A stretch of 39,420 nucleotides of DNA from CAWDLX01 sp046728155 (GCA_046728155.1 JBKPDY010000155.1:1-39420); one strand, 5' to 3'; positions 1 to 8,001 are shown, counted from the first letter of the stretch. The notes: generated by a model from the letters alone, not told the origin. A program made the numbers and translations.

Positions 1-432
1 ACACAGTCCAGAGTACCCAGACAGCCAACGATCGCCGATAACTCACAGTAACATCGTCGGAAGGCAGAATCAGGGCTCGACAAAGCCAGGTCAACCAATT
101 TCGCGCCAGGCTCTTGTAGGGGCGCAAGTCTCCAAGATTCAGCGTTCTTGCCCTACGGCCGGACGGCCGGAGCGACCGAGCGGCCGTGCCGGCGTGGCTG
201 GGCCGGACGGGGGGCTCGTGTCCACATCCTAGGAAGCCGGGGGAAGATCGCTGCTGCCGCATCGAAAGCGACGCCAGCCGTCTCTTCTCATACGCGTGCC
301 CTGATCTTGATCGTTCATCTCGAGATGTGAGACAGACGATCTGCTGTTCGGGCACGTGCACCGGCCGATGCCGGTCCAGACTTGGCCGCGACCTCGATGG
401 TGCCATCGGCGAACTGACCGACCTGACAAAGG
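1..432. other. No recognisable gene
   Basis: Short open frames occur on both strands but none has a recognisable domain, a convincing ribosome site or typical codon use. The base composition looks less GC-rich than the core genes further right. This is probably intergenic or decayed sequence downstream of the repressor gene. Confidence 0.5.
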
Positions 433-438
433 TCAGGT
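421..438 (-). terminator. Hairpin overlapping the lacI-type stop codon
   Basis: ACCTGAC and GTCAGGT form a perfect 7-bp stem around a 4-nt loop. The right arm contains the repressor's stop codon (433-435). No T-run follows, so it is a weak terminator candidate. Confidence 0.35.
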
Positions 439-1446
439 TGCTCGGCCTGTGGTGCTCTCGCGGACGATGAGTTGGAAGCCGATATGTACGTCTTGCGCAG
501 GGGTGGTGCGACCGGCAATTCGGCCGAGGAGAAGATCGAGCGCTTTCGTGGCGAGAGCGGTCTTGTCTGGTGCTATGGAGGTCAGCGACGGCGTGCTGAA
601 CCGGCCGTCCTCGATATCGTCGATTCCGATGACGGCGATGTCATCGGGGATGCGCACGCCGGCCTTCAGGAGTGTCCGCATGGCACCAAGCGCGACAGCG
701 TCGTTGTAACACACCAGTGCATCCGGGCGTTGCCGGGTCCTCAGGAATCGCGCGGCTGCCTCGGCGCCGCCGCGCCGGTTGAGGGCCCGCACCGCTCGGG
801 CATGGGCCGAGCCGGCTAGATCGGCGCCGTTCAAGGCCTCGACATAGCCGAGGTATCGCAGTCGGCCCCCGCTCATGGCGGGTGCGGCATCCATGCCGAG
901 CGCCATGATTCGTCGTCGTCCGAGAGCGAGAAGGTGCTCAGTGGCGGCTCTCGCGGCGGCTATGTTGTCGATCTCGACGTGGTCGACCTGCGGGTGGTAG
1001 AGGTGCTCGCCCAGCAGGACAAAAGGTGTCGGGCCGCTGAGGCACTCGGCGAGGTCGTCCACTTCGAGGCCCGCCGGGCTGAGGACCAACCCGTCGATCA
1101 TGTGAGACTGAGCGCCAGCGAGGAGAAACCTCTCGCGGTCGCGCGATCCATCGGTCTGGTCGATGAGTATCGTGTGCCGGCGCGCGCCAGCCGCCTTCAC
1201 CAACTCTGCGGCGAGCTCGCCAAAGTAGCCACTGCTGATCTCGGGTACTGCCAGGGCGATGACGCCCGACCGGCCCTTGCGTAGGTTGCGGGCGAGGAGG
1301 TTCGGTCGATAGCCCAGCTCGTCGATGGTCTGTTGAACGCGTAGGCGGATCGCCGGCGTAACCGTGGGCAGCTCATTGACCACGTTGGACACGGTCTTGA
1401 TCGATACGCCGGCGCGGATCGCCACATCCTTCAGAGTCGCGGCCAA
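433..1446 (-). CDS. LacI-family transcriptional repressor
   Basis: A 337-residue LacI/GalR-family regulator. The N-terminus (about residues 4-50) is the family's helix-turn-helix plus hinge helix, with TLKDVAIRAGVSIKTVSNVV and the YRPNLLARNL hinge. The rest is a periplasmic-binding-protein-like effector domain ending in the usual ALDLLLGRI and IVRESTT motifs. The start is a TTG at 1446 with GGGAGG about 10 nt upstream; no ATG fits the domain start. It diverges from a GH2 glycosidase and a sugar-binding lipoprotein, and a palindrome typical of LacI operators (1550-1561) lies between them. The inferred role is repression of that sugar locus, and probably of itself, until a sugar ligand binds. 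The ligand cannot be told from sequence. Confidence 0.93.
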   Translation of the reverse strand: MAATLKDVAIRAGVSIKTVSNVVNELPTVTPAIRLRVQQTIDELGYRPNLLARNLRKGRSGVIALAVPEISSGYFGELAAELVKAAGARRHTILIDQTDGSRDRERFLLAGAQSHMIDGLVLSPAGLEVDDLAECLSGPTPFVLLGEHLYHPQVDHVEIDNIAAARAATEHLLALGRRRIMALGMDAAPAMSGGRLRYLGYVEALNGADLAGSAHARAVRALNRRGGAEAAARFLRTRQRPDALVCYNDAVALGAMRTLLKAGVRIPDDIAVIGIDDIEDGRFSTPSLTSIAPDKTALATKALDLLLGRIAGRTTPAQDVHIGFQLIVRESTTGRAT

Positions 1447-1967
1447 GGGATCGTCGCCTCCCGTCCCACCATCCGAGTGTCCTTGACTTGGCTTGACGCC
1501 GCGACGGTCGACCTGTCACTATCGCGTAAACGAACGATACAACGATGGATCCAACGTTGGACCGCCAGAAACACCGTAATTGCTAGGTAAAGTCCGTATT
1601 GAAGGAAGTGGCGCACATGGCCCAGCGGGTTGCCGCCACCGCCGTCGAGCATCGCGGCCGGGCTTCCCGAGTGGCCGGTTGGAATCGGCGGGCGATCGTC
1701 GCGCACGGCTGCCACACTCCCGCGTTCAGCATCGTGCTGTGCATCGCGTTCTACCCTCCGGACGACCCTGTCCACTCGCCGCCAATTTCGGTGCAACCGT
1801 TGATCATCGTCGACAGTCGCCGAGGCGCCCGGCGCGGAGGCCGGCTTCCGTGCGCTCCGGCACTCGTGATAGCCCTTCTTCGGGTCATCCAGCTTGTGCG
1901 GACGTTGTCCCGACAGTTTCCGCAGCAAACCGTTACCACATTCCCAGCACAACCCTTTGGAGAGGTA
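1447..1967. promoter_or_regulatory. Divergent regulatory region, long leader before GH2 gene
   Basis: About 520 bp separate the repressor and GH2 starts. The region holds the palindrome at 1550-1561 and a looser inverted repeat, TATCG (1520-1524) with CGATA (1535-1539). The GH2 frame stays open back to 1599, but the translated upstream part does not resemble a GH2 N-terminus, so I treat 1562-1967 as leader or decayed sequence. I recognise no other gene in it. Confidence 0.5.
1550..1561. promoter_or_regulatory. Candidate LacI-family operator
   Basis: TCCAACGTTGGA is a perfect 12-bp palindrome with the central CG that LacI/GalR-family operators usually have. It lies about 100 bp before the repressor start and about 400 bp before the GH2 start. 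Assignment to the adjacent repressor is by position. Confidence 0.6.
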
Positions 1968-3815
1968 TTGGCTCCGTGCGCACCACGGCCGGAATACCCG
2001 AGGCCGCAGCTTCGCCGGGAAACATGGACGAATCTGAATGGAGAGTGGCGCTTCGCTTATGACGACGAAGACCGCGGCCTGCCGGAAGGCTGGGCGCGCA
2101 TCGAGGCCGCCGCGCTCGATCACGCCACGCCGTTCGATCTTTCGATCACGGTGCCATTCTGCCCCCAGTCACGCCGTTCCGGGATCGGCGACACCGGATT
2201 CCACGACATCGTGTGGTATGCGCGGCGCTTCGACCACGTAAATACGGGACCGGCTCAGCGGGTTCTGCTTCATTTCGGTGCGGCGGACTATCGGACGAAT
2301 GTCTGGGTCAACGGCAGCTTCGTGGGACACCACGAAGGTGGGCACACACCGTTCACGTTCGACGTCACAGATGCGCTGGCCGCGGATGAGAATGTCCTTG
2401 TCGTACGGGTCGAGGACCGTGGGCGGGACACCACGAACCCCCGTGGTAAACAAGACTGGCATGAAGCCCCGACGCACATCCACTACAACCGGACAACGGG
2501 AATCTGGCAAACGGTCTGGTTAGAGGTGGTAGACGCGCTCCACATTACCGACGTGAGGATCACGCCCAACGTAGTAGATTCCTGCATATCAGTTCAGGTC
2601 GAGCTGAGCCGTGCACTATCCGGTGCCCGCGCCGAGATCGACGTCCTCGACCATGGCCACACGTTGGCGAATGCCTTCCTAGCGGTGCCCGACGGACTCA
2701 GCCACGTCGAAGGAATCATCCCATTGCCCGAAGACCCGCGACCGCGCTTCTGGTCGCCGGAGGATCCCCACCTCTACGACATCGAGATCAGGATCATCAC
2801 GCCATCCGGTTCCCCGTGTGATCAGGTGATCGGGTACTTCGGCTTGCGATCGATCACCGTTGACGCCGGCCGGGTTTTGCTCAACGGCGCTCCCATTCAG
2901 GTGCGGATGGTGCTCGACCAGGGCTACTGGACCGACACGTTGATGACCGCCCCGTCGGACGCTGCGCTGCGGCAGGACATTGTCTGGGCGCAGTCGATGG
3001 GATTCAACGGTGCGCGCAAACACCAGAAGATAGAAGACCCCCGCTGGCTCTACTGGGCCGACCGGCTCGGGTTCCTGGTCTGGGAAGAGATGCCCGGCGC
3101 ACCCGAGTTCTCCGGCACCTCTGTCGAGCGAACGGTCAGGGAATGGATGGCAGTCCTTTCCCGGGACCACAACCATCCCTGCATTATATGCTGGGTGCCG
3201 ATCAATGAGAGCGTAGGCTGCCGACGCATCGGAAGCGACGGCCGAAACCAAATCGGACCGTTCGAAGCGGCATACGCGAGCGCCCTGTACTTCTTGACGA
3301 AAGCCCTCGACCCGAGTCGCCTCGCACTTTCGAACGACGGATGGGAGCACACGTACTCCGACCTCTGCACCATCCACGACTACAGATCACGCGAAGCCTT
3401 GGCACATCGGTTTCTGGATGTCAACGCGGCGCTGTCGAACGCTGCCGAGCGCCGGCCAGTTTATGCGCCCCCTCACCAGCATGACGGGCAACCCGTGCTA
3501 CTCACCGAGTTCGGCGGAATCTTGTCCGGTCCGGCTGACGCGGACTTCGACTACCTTCGGGTCGTCGATTCGCAAGACCTTACCAATGCCGTCCGGTCGA
3601 TGCTCGCTGTCGCGCAGGCCAGCCCGATCCTAGCCGGATTCTGCTACACACAACTTACCGACGTCGAACATGAAACAAACGGTCTGCTCACCGCGGCCCG
3701 TACGCCGAAAGTCGATGTGGAGACGATCCGTACCGTACTCGAGTCCGCCGAACCAAACACGCCGCGCACAGGTGCGCCGCGTGATGCAAACGTGCCGCGT
3801 AGCAAGAAGGAGTAA
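1968..3815 (+). CDS. Glycoside hydrolase family 2 (beta-galactosidase/beta-glucuronidase-like)
   Basis: About 615 residues. The order is the GH2 sugar-binding jelly roll (from YPRPQL and LNGEWRF to RTTGIWQTVWLE), an immunoglobulin-like domain, then a TIM barrel. The catalytic acid/base is the Glu of PINES (about residue 414) and the nucleophile is the Glu of LTEFGG (about residue 514), so both catalytic residues are present. I place the start at TTG 1968, just before the conserved N-terminus, with GGAG 5 nt upstream; the frame is open to 1599, so a longer product cannot be excluded. There is no signal peptide from this start, so it is probably cytoplasmic. It is followed after 2 nt by a sugar-binding lipoprotein gene, suggesting import then hydrolysis of a beta-glycoside. 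Exact substrate unknown. Confidence 0.88.
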   Translation: MAPCAPRPEYPRPQLRRETWTNLNGEWRFAYDDEDRGLPEGWARIEAAALDHATPFDLSITVPFCPQSRRSGIGDTGFHDIVWYARRFDHVNTGPAQRVLLHFGAADYRTNVWVNGSFVGHHEGGHTPFTFDVTDALAADENVLVVRVEDRGRDTTNPRGKQDWHEAPTHIHYNRTTGIWQTVWLEVVDALHITDVRITPNVVDSCISVQVELSRALSGARAEIDVLDHGHTLANAFLAVPDGLSHVEGIIPLPEDPRPRFWSPEDPHLYDIEIRIITPSGSPCDQVIGYFGLRSITVDAGRVLLNGAPIQVRMVLDQGYWTDTLMTAPSDAALRQDIVWAQSMGFNGARKHQKIEDPRWLYWADRLGFLVWEEMPGAPEFSGTSVERTVREWMAVLSRDHNHPCIICWVPINESVGCRRIGSDGRNQIGPFEAAYASALYFLTKALDPSRLALSNDGWEHTYSDLCTIHDYRSREALAHRFLDVNAALSNAAERRPVYAPPHQHDGQPVLLTEFGGILSGPADADFDYLRVVDSQDLTNAVRSMLAVAQASPILAGFCYTQLTDVEHETNGLLTAARTPKVDVETIRTVLESAEPNTPRTGAPRDANVPRSKKE

Positions 3816-3817
3816 CG

Positions 3818-5098
3818 ATGAATTCGAGGCTGCGGAGGCTGGTTCCGTTGGTCGTCGTCGCGCTAGCGGCGGCTGCTTGTTCAAGCAACGCATCGTCAAG
3901 CAATGACAACGATCTCCGGGGAAAGGCCGTCACCGTGATCGGGGCCTGGGGTGGCGACGAGCAGGCCGCGTTCCTGAAAATGGTCGCCCCGTGGGAGCAG
4001 CAGACGGGGGCAAAGGTGAAGTACACCGGCACCCGCGACATCAACACCGTCTTAACTACCGGAGTTGCCTCCGGCGTCCTGCCGGACGTCGCCGGCCTCA
4101 ACCCGGGCCAGATCGCCGAATACGCCAAGGCAGGCGTGCTGAAACCGCTGGATGATGTACTGGACATCCAATCTTACCAAAATGACACCGCGAAGGCGCT
4201 CGTCGATCTGGGTAAGAGCGAAGGCAAGGTTTACGGCGTTTTCATCAAGGCCGCCATCAAGGGTTTGATCTGGTACAGCCCAAAGCTGCACGACTACAGC
4301 TCCAATCCGCCGAAGACGTGGGACGAGTTGAAGAGCCAGGCGGCGGCGAACCAGGGCGCGGCCAGGTCCACGTGGTGCCTGGGCGTAGAGTCCGGGGCGG
4401 CGTCCGGCTGGCCCGGCACTGACTGGATCGAGGACTTCGTTCTGCGTACGGCGGGCCCGGATGTCTACACCCAGTGGTACCAGGGCAAGGTCAAGTGGTC
4501 CGATCCGGCTATCAAGACGGCGTTCGAGATGTACGTCAACGACGTGGTCAGCAAGACCTATGGCGGGGCGAAGACGGCGGTGGCCACGAACTTCGGCGAC
4601 GCCGGGGACCCGATCTTCGCCAATCCACCCGGTTGCCAGTTCCTGCATCAGGGAAGCTTCATCACCGGATTCAGCCAGTTCAAGTCACACCAGGCGGGCA
4701 CGGACTACAACTTCTTCCCGTTCCCGGACATCGACCCGAAGTATTCGGGCGCGATCGAGGGTGCGGGGGACCCGATGGGCATGTTCCACGACACCCCGGC
4801 GGCGAGATCCCTGATGAAGTACCTGGTGACAGCCGATGCGCAAGACATCTGGGTGAAGGTCGGTGGGGCGCTTTCCGCGAACAAGAAGGCGACTGACTAC
4901 TCCGACGACATCAGCAAACGGTCCGCGGAGATTCTTGCCAACGCGAAGAGCTTCGTGTTCGACGCGTCGGACCAGATGCCAACCGCGATGAATGACGCGT
5001 TCTGGAAGGCGATGGTAGCGCTCACCGGCGGTGGCAAGTCCGTCGACCAGGTCCTCGCCGATCTGGACAGCGCACAAAAGGATGCGTACACCTCCTAG
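3818..5098 (+). CDS. Extracellular sugar-binding lipoprotein of an ABC importer (family 1)
   Basis: A 426-residue solute-binding protein. It has a lipoprotein signal with positive residues, a hydrophobic stretch and the lipobox LAAAAC (Cys21). The mature part, with GAWGGDEQAAFLKMVAPWEQ and GVASGVLPDVAGLNPGQI, resembles the alpha-glucoside/maltose-type family 1 binding proteins. The start ATG lies 2 nt after the GH2 stop, with AAGAAGGAG just upstream, so the two genes are one operon. No permease or ATPase gene follows; a strong hairpin ends the unit 15 nt after the stop. The protein must therefore use a transporter coded elsewhere, or the transporter genes were lost here. Confidence 0.9.
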   Translation: MNSRLRRLVPLVVVALAAAACSSNASSSNDNDLRGKAVTVIGAWGGDEQAAFLKMVAPWEQQTGAKVKYTGTRDINTVLTTGVASGVLPDVAGLNPGQIAEYAKAGVLKPLDDVLDIQSYQNDTAKALVDLGKSEGKVYGVFIKAAIKGLIWYSPKLHDYSSNPPKTWDELKSQAAANQGAARSTWCLGVESGAASGWPGTDWIEDFVLRTAGPDVYTQWYQGKVKWSDPAIKTAFEMYVNDVVSKTYGGAKTAVATNFGDAGDPIFANPPGCQFLHQGSFITGFSQFKSHQAGTDYNFFPFPDIDPKYSGAIEGAGDPMGMFHDTPAARSLMKYLVTADAQDIWVKVGGALSANKKATDYSDDISKRSAEILANAKSFVFDASDQMPTAMNDAFWKAMVALTGGGKSVDQVLADLDSAQKDAYTS

Positions 5099-5112
5099 CA
5101 ACCAGCGGATTT

Positions 5113-5137
5113 GGGGGAGCGGCGACGTGGCTCCCCC
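5113..5137 (+). terminator. Terminator hairpin after the sugar-binding protein gene
   Basis: GGGGGAGC and GCTCCCCC form a perfect 8-bp stem around a 9-nt loop, 15 nt after the stop codon. No T-run follows, which is common in high-GC actinobacteria. Confidence 0.7.
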
Positions 5138-5166
5138 ACCGGCACCCGGCGTCAGGAACGAAAATC

Positions 5167-5186
5167 CGCACCGGTTCGCCGGTGCG
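5167..5186 (-). terminator. UUCG-capped terminator
   Basis: CGCACCGG, TTCG, CCGGTGCG form a perfect 8-bp stem. Read on the minus strand the stem is followed by GGATTTTCGTT, a T-rich tail, so it would end leftward transcription from the vapBC remnant. On the plus strand it may back up the preceding terminator. Confidence 0.6.
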
Positions 5187-5319
5187 AGGTGATGAAAGTA
5201 CGACAGCCGCAATCCGATCCTGCCGCGCGACCACACACACGACAGTCGCATGTGGACTTGATCGGACCTACTCCACGTTGTAGCCCACCTGGGGGCCACG
5301 ACCCGACGCCCGGTCCCGA

Positions 5320-5409
5320 CCGTCCCAGGGTCCGCTCGTTGACCACCGGCACGGTCAAGCGTGACCACGTGGAGATGTCGATGCGGTAGCGCTCGGCGGG
5401 CACCCCCAT
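5320..5409 (-). pseudogene. Truncated VapC-type PIN toxin remnant
   Basis: From an ATG at 5409 the frame reads MGVPAERYRIDISTWSRLTV, which fits the start of a VapC PIN-domain ribonuclease: a first beta-strand ending in the catalytic Asp (RIDIS) and a helix. Resemblance stops after about 28 residues. The remaining acidic PIN residues and about 100 residues are missing, so no toxin can be made. It sits directly after a VapB-like antitoxin frame, in normal vapBC order. Confidence 0.6.
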
Positions 5410-5687
5410 GGGGCGGTTCGATTTGAGGCCGGAATCTTGTCGTCGTCGACGATGCCGCTCCAGTCGCGTTCGATCGACATCAGTTCGTGGATCGCATCGA
5501 GCGGCGCGCCACGCTCGACCGCCAGGCGCAGAGCCTGGTGAACGATGTCTCGCTTGTCTGCGTCGACGGCCGCAGCCAGTTCCAGGGCGGCGCCGACCGT
5601 TTCCTGCGTGGTGGTGGAGGTGGTGCGCAACGCCCGCTGCGCCCGCGCCAATCTGTCCTCATCGATGTCGATGATCGTCCGTGCTAT
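5355..5687 (-). pseudogene. VapB-type antitoxin remnant with lost start codon
   Basis: The frame reads ARTIIDIDEDRLARAQRAL, a ribbon-helix-helix antitoxin N-terminus, followed by a helical stretch to about RDWSGI and then unrelated-looking residues. Where the ATG is expected (5687-5685) the sequence is ATA, with an in-frame TGA two codons upstream. The first possible start is TTG at 5651, which would remove the DNA-binding beta-strand. Together with the truncated toxin that follows, this is best read as a decayed vapBC pair. Confidence 0.6.
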
Positions 5688-5722
5688 TTGTCAAGGTTAC
5701 GTTGGGGATATCAAGGCAGCAA

Positions 5723-5843
5723 AGTCACCAGCCGCGGGCGCACTACTCGGGGCGATGGGCGCTCGGCGCCTAGGTGGAATCCTTGCCATGGCCAGGGTAG
5801 AACCAGGTCCCATCGGGTAGCCGGTCGAAGAGCTTGTGTCCCA
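5723..5843 (-). repeat. Diverged duplicate of the 3' end of the MBL-fold gene
   Basis: This stretch matches 6644-6767 with scattered substitutions and a few small indels. On the minus strand it encodes KLFDRLPDGTWFYPGHGKDS, equivalent to about residue 181 onward of the metallo-hydrolase, then hits an early TAG caused by an indel. The match starts 2 bp beyond the gene's stop codon. With 6644-6767 it forms direct repeats flanking the intact vapBC pair. Confidence 0.85.
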
Positions 5844-5861
5844 GACATACCGGCGTCAGCG

Positions 5862-6287
5862 TCAGTCGATCGATCCTGGCTCCGACGCCCAGGTGGATGG
5901 TTGGCCCGTGGCGATCGCGATCTGGTCATAGTCGCGGTCGTAGTGGAGCAGCGTCAGGCGGCTCAGTTCGGCTGTGGCGGCGACCACGAGGTCGACGGCG
6001 GATGCGGAGCGATGCGTGCCCCGATCGGTGAGGAGGGCCTGTACCTCTTGGGCCCGGCTGAATACTCGATCGGGCATTGCTGTCCACACAAACGTCGCGC
6101 CGAGGAGTTCGGTCAGCTCTTCGCGATCGGCCTTTGACCGGGCGGTGTAGAGGAACTCCAGCTCGACGATCGGACATACGGCGAGCAGTCCGGCTGTGAT
6201 CTGTTGTCCCCACCGTGCGCGGACATCGCGGTCGCGCAGGATCCGGACGAGTGCGCTGGTATCGACGAGATAGTTGGCAATGCTCAC
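5862..6287 (-). CDS. vapC: VapC-type PIN-domain ribonuclease toxin
   Basis: A 141-residue PIN-domain protein of the length usual for VapC. The acidic active-site set is visible: Asp9 in YLVDTSAL, Glu42/Glu44 in PIVELEFLYTAR, Asp99 in SASAVDLVVAA and Asp117 in HYDRDYDQIA. VapC toxins are Mg-dependent endoribonucleases, often cutting tRNA or rRNA, and are held inactive by VapB. The start GTG (6287) overlaps the antitoxin stop by 4 nt (GTGA), so translation is coupled. The gene appears intact. Its RNA target cannot be predicted. The pair lies between two copies of the 3' end of the neighbouring hydrolase gene. Confidence 0.9.
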   Translation of the reverse strand: MSIANYLVDTSALVRILRDRDVRARWGQQITAGLLAVCPIVELEFLYTARSKADREELTELLGATFVWTAMPDRVFSRAQEVQALLTDRGTHRSASAVDLVVAATAELSRLTLLHYDRDYDQIAIATGQPSTWASEPGSID

Positions 6288-6493
6288 GGCCGGTACGTCG
6301 ACTTGTCGAGCAGGACGTCGAAGTCGCCGGCCTCGGCGCGCTCGGCCAGTTGCGCCAACGCTCGGGCCCGCCGCAGCCGCCGCGCTGTCTCTCGCAGCGA
6401 CGTGTTAACCGTGTCCTTTTTGGTCTTGGTGCCGAGAAGGTCAGCCGCGTCCGCAAGCGCTCCTTCGTCGATATCGATCAGCATCTTGGTCAC
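6284..6493 (-). CDS. vapB: VapB-type ribbon-helix-helix antitoxin
   Basis: A 69-residue antitoxin. The N-terminal MLIDIDEGALADAADLLGT and DTVNTSLRE form the ribbon-helix-helix DNA-binding fold of VapB; the Arg/Ala-rich helix and short acidic tail would wrap the toxin. The start is GTG 6493 with GGAGG 4 nt upstream; ATG at 6484 is an alternative. It overlaps vapC by 4 nt, and an inverted repeat at 6509-6534 just upstream is a likely site for repression by the VapBC complex. Confidence 0.87.
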   Translation of the reverse strand: MTKMLIDIDEGALADAADLLGTKTKKDTVNTSLRETARRLRRARALAQLAERAEAGDFDVLLDKSTYRP

Positions 6494-6508
6494 TGGCCCT
6501 CCTCGGTA

Positions 6509-6534
6509 TATACGAACGGTCTCGACAGTATATC
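6509..6534 (-). promoter_or_regulatory. Candidate VapBC autoregulatory operator
   Basis: ATATAC (6509-6514) and GTATAT (6529-6534) form an inverted repeat with a 14-nt spacer, 16-41 nt upstream of the vapB start. AT-rich inverted repeats at this position are typical VapBC binding sites. Assignment is by position and symmetry. Confidence 0.55.
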
Positions 6535-6604
6535 AGCGGCTGCACTGTTGGGCAGGCGGCTTGCAGGCGCAGGTCGACCCGTCAGGTTCCCCAAATCGTG
6601 GTGA

Positions 6605-6629
6605 AGCGCTGTCGAAGTGAGCCAGCGCT
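6605..6629 (-). terminator. Hairpin between the MBL-fold gene and vapB
   Basis: AGCGCTG and CAGCGCT form a perfect 7-bp stem with an 11-nt loop, 17 nt beyond the hydrolase stop on the minus strand. It could end transcription of the hydrolase operon before vapBC. Confidence 0.45.
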
Positions 6630-6643
6630 GGCGATGGTCAGAT

Positions 6644-6767
6644 AGTCACCAGCCGCGGACGCGCCACTCCGGGATCGACGGGCGCTCGGCGCCGAGGGTG
6701 GAATCCTTGCCATGGCCAGGGTAGAACCAGGTCTCATCGGGTAGCCGGTCGAAGAGCTTGTGTTCCA
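6644..6767 (-). repeat. 3' end of MBL-fold gene, parent copy of the flanking repeat
   Basis: Direct-repeat partner of 5723-5843. It covers the last 40 or so codons of the intact hydrolase gene and 2 bp after the stop. The two copies are about 800 bp apart with vapBC between them. Confidence 0.85.
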
Positions 6768-7299
6768 CGTCGTTGATCAGCGACTCGAAATCCTTGGTGT
6801 TCCCGCGCGTGTTGCCCACCCCGCCGGGGAAGAGGGAGTCGCCGGTGAAAAGATGCGGGAAGCCGGACGGATCCCGGTACAGCAGAGCGATCGACCCGGG
6901 CGTATGGCCCACGAGATGGATAACGTCAAGCGTGGACTCGCCGACCTGAACCGTCCCTCCATCCTCGACAGTTACGTCCACAATGGGCAATGCGACCGCA
7001 TCGGCGCGGTGGGCGACCGACCTGGCGTGGGTGGCTTCGACCACGTCCTCGAGGGCGAACCAGTGATCCTGATGCCGATGGGTGGTGACCACTGTGGAGA
7101 GTCCGCTGTCGCCAATGACTTCAAGCAGGCGATCGGCATCGTTGGCGGCGTCGATGAGGAGCTGATCGCCGGTCACGGTACAGCGCAGAAGATACGCGTT
7201 GTTGTCCATCGGGCCGACCGACACTTTGGTGATGGTCAGGTCGGGCAGCTCCCGGATGTCGGCCGGTCCGCCGGGCGACACATCTCCGGTGTAGGTCAC
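6646..7299 (-). CDS. MBL-fold metallo-hydrolase (glyoxalase II-like)
   Basis: A 217-residue metallo-beta-lactamase-fold hydrolase. Metal ligands are visible as His74-x-His76-x-Asp78-His79 (THRHQDHW), His132 (GHTPGS), Asp154 (TGDSLF) and His196 (YPGHG), the order seen in glyoxalase II-like thioester hydrolases. The true substrate is not determined. The start is GTG at 7299, 9 nt after the stop of a mycothiol-dependent isomerase-like gene, so the two form an operon; a mycothiol thioester is a possible substrate, which is inference. The last 40 codons are duplicated beyond the adjacent vapBC pair, but this copy is complete. Confidence 0.88.
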   Translation of the reverse strand: MTYTGDVSPGGPADIRELPDLTITKVSVGPMDNNAYLLRCTVTGDQLLIDAANDADRLLEVIGDSGLSTVVTTHRHQDHWFALEDVVEATHARSVAHRADAVALPIVDVTVEDGGTVQVGESTLDVIHLVGHTPGSIALLYRDPSGFPHLFTGDSLFPGGVGNTRGNTKDFESLINDVEHKLFDRLPDETWFYPGHGKDSTLGAERPSIPEWRVRGW

Positions 7300-7308
7300 C
7301 AGTCGACC

Positions 7309-8001
7309 CTAACCGAACGGCGGCACCGCGGGCAGTGCACCGATGAGCCCGGCGCCGTCGCCGCGGCCAGTCAGCCAGGCCAATGCCGGACGGACACGCC
7401 CGGAGATCAGCGGGCCGTTCGGTTCGCCGAAAGTCAGGTCGTGGCCCACCTCAGGGCAGCGGAGCACAAACCGAGGCCCGGCCATGTCCCGCGCCAGAGC
7501 CGTCACCATTCGTACGGCGAAGGCTTCGGGCCAGTCCTCGGCGGTGTAGCCGGCGTCGAGGTCCACATGATGCAGCTCGAGCTCGCGTAGGCGGAACCAG
7601 GCCACCAACGCGGCCGGCCCGACCCTACCGTCGGCCCACTGGATCTCCTTCGTCCAGGCCAGCGCCGGCATGACGGCGAAAGCCTCGCCCAGCCGCCCAG
7701 CCGATTCACGCAGGTCGACCAGCTGCTCTGCGGCCGGGCGGCCGGCGCCGGCCTCGATGTCACGCGCCCGCTGGTCGAGGCTCGCGTACTGCGGCGTCGG
7801 TACCCCGGTCCGGGCCCAGGTGAGCAGGTTGGTGGCGCCGTCGGCATTGCGCGAGATGTGGGTGAGGACGTGGCCGCGGGTCCAGCCGGGCAGGACGGAG
7901 GCACCCGTGACCCCCGGGTCGTCGAGTGCCGATGCCGACGTGATCAGACGATTGGTGGCGGTGCGGATGTCCTCGACCAGCTCGAGCGGATCAGTGGTCA
8001 T
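7309..8001 (-). CDS. Maleylpyruvate isomerase-family mycothiol-dependent enzyme
   Basis: A 230-residue DinB-like four-helix protein of the mycothiol-dependent maleylpyruvate isomerase family. The N-terminal domain has the motif LPGWTRGHVLTHISRNADG with candidate metal ligand His48; RLRELELHHVDL supplies Glu140 and His144, matching the His-Glu-His zinc set of the family. The C-terminal part (after about 165) is the smaller domain common in this group. Members use mycothiol as thiol cofactor; many are not real maleylpyruvate isomerases, so the substrate is open. The start is ATG 8001 and the MBL-fold gene follows after 9 nt. Confidence 0.85.
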   Translation of the reverse strand: MTTDPLELVEDIRTATNRLITSASALDDPGVTGASVLPGWTRGHVLTHISRNADGATNLLTWARTGVPTPQYASLDQRARDIEAGAGRPAAEQLVDLRESAGRLGEAFAVMPALAWTKEIQWADGRVGPAALVAWFRLRELELHHVDLDAGYTAEDWPEAFAVRMVTALARDMAGPRFVLRCPEVGHDLTFGEPNGPLISGRVRPALAWLTGRGDGAGLIGALPAVPPFG

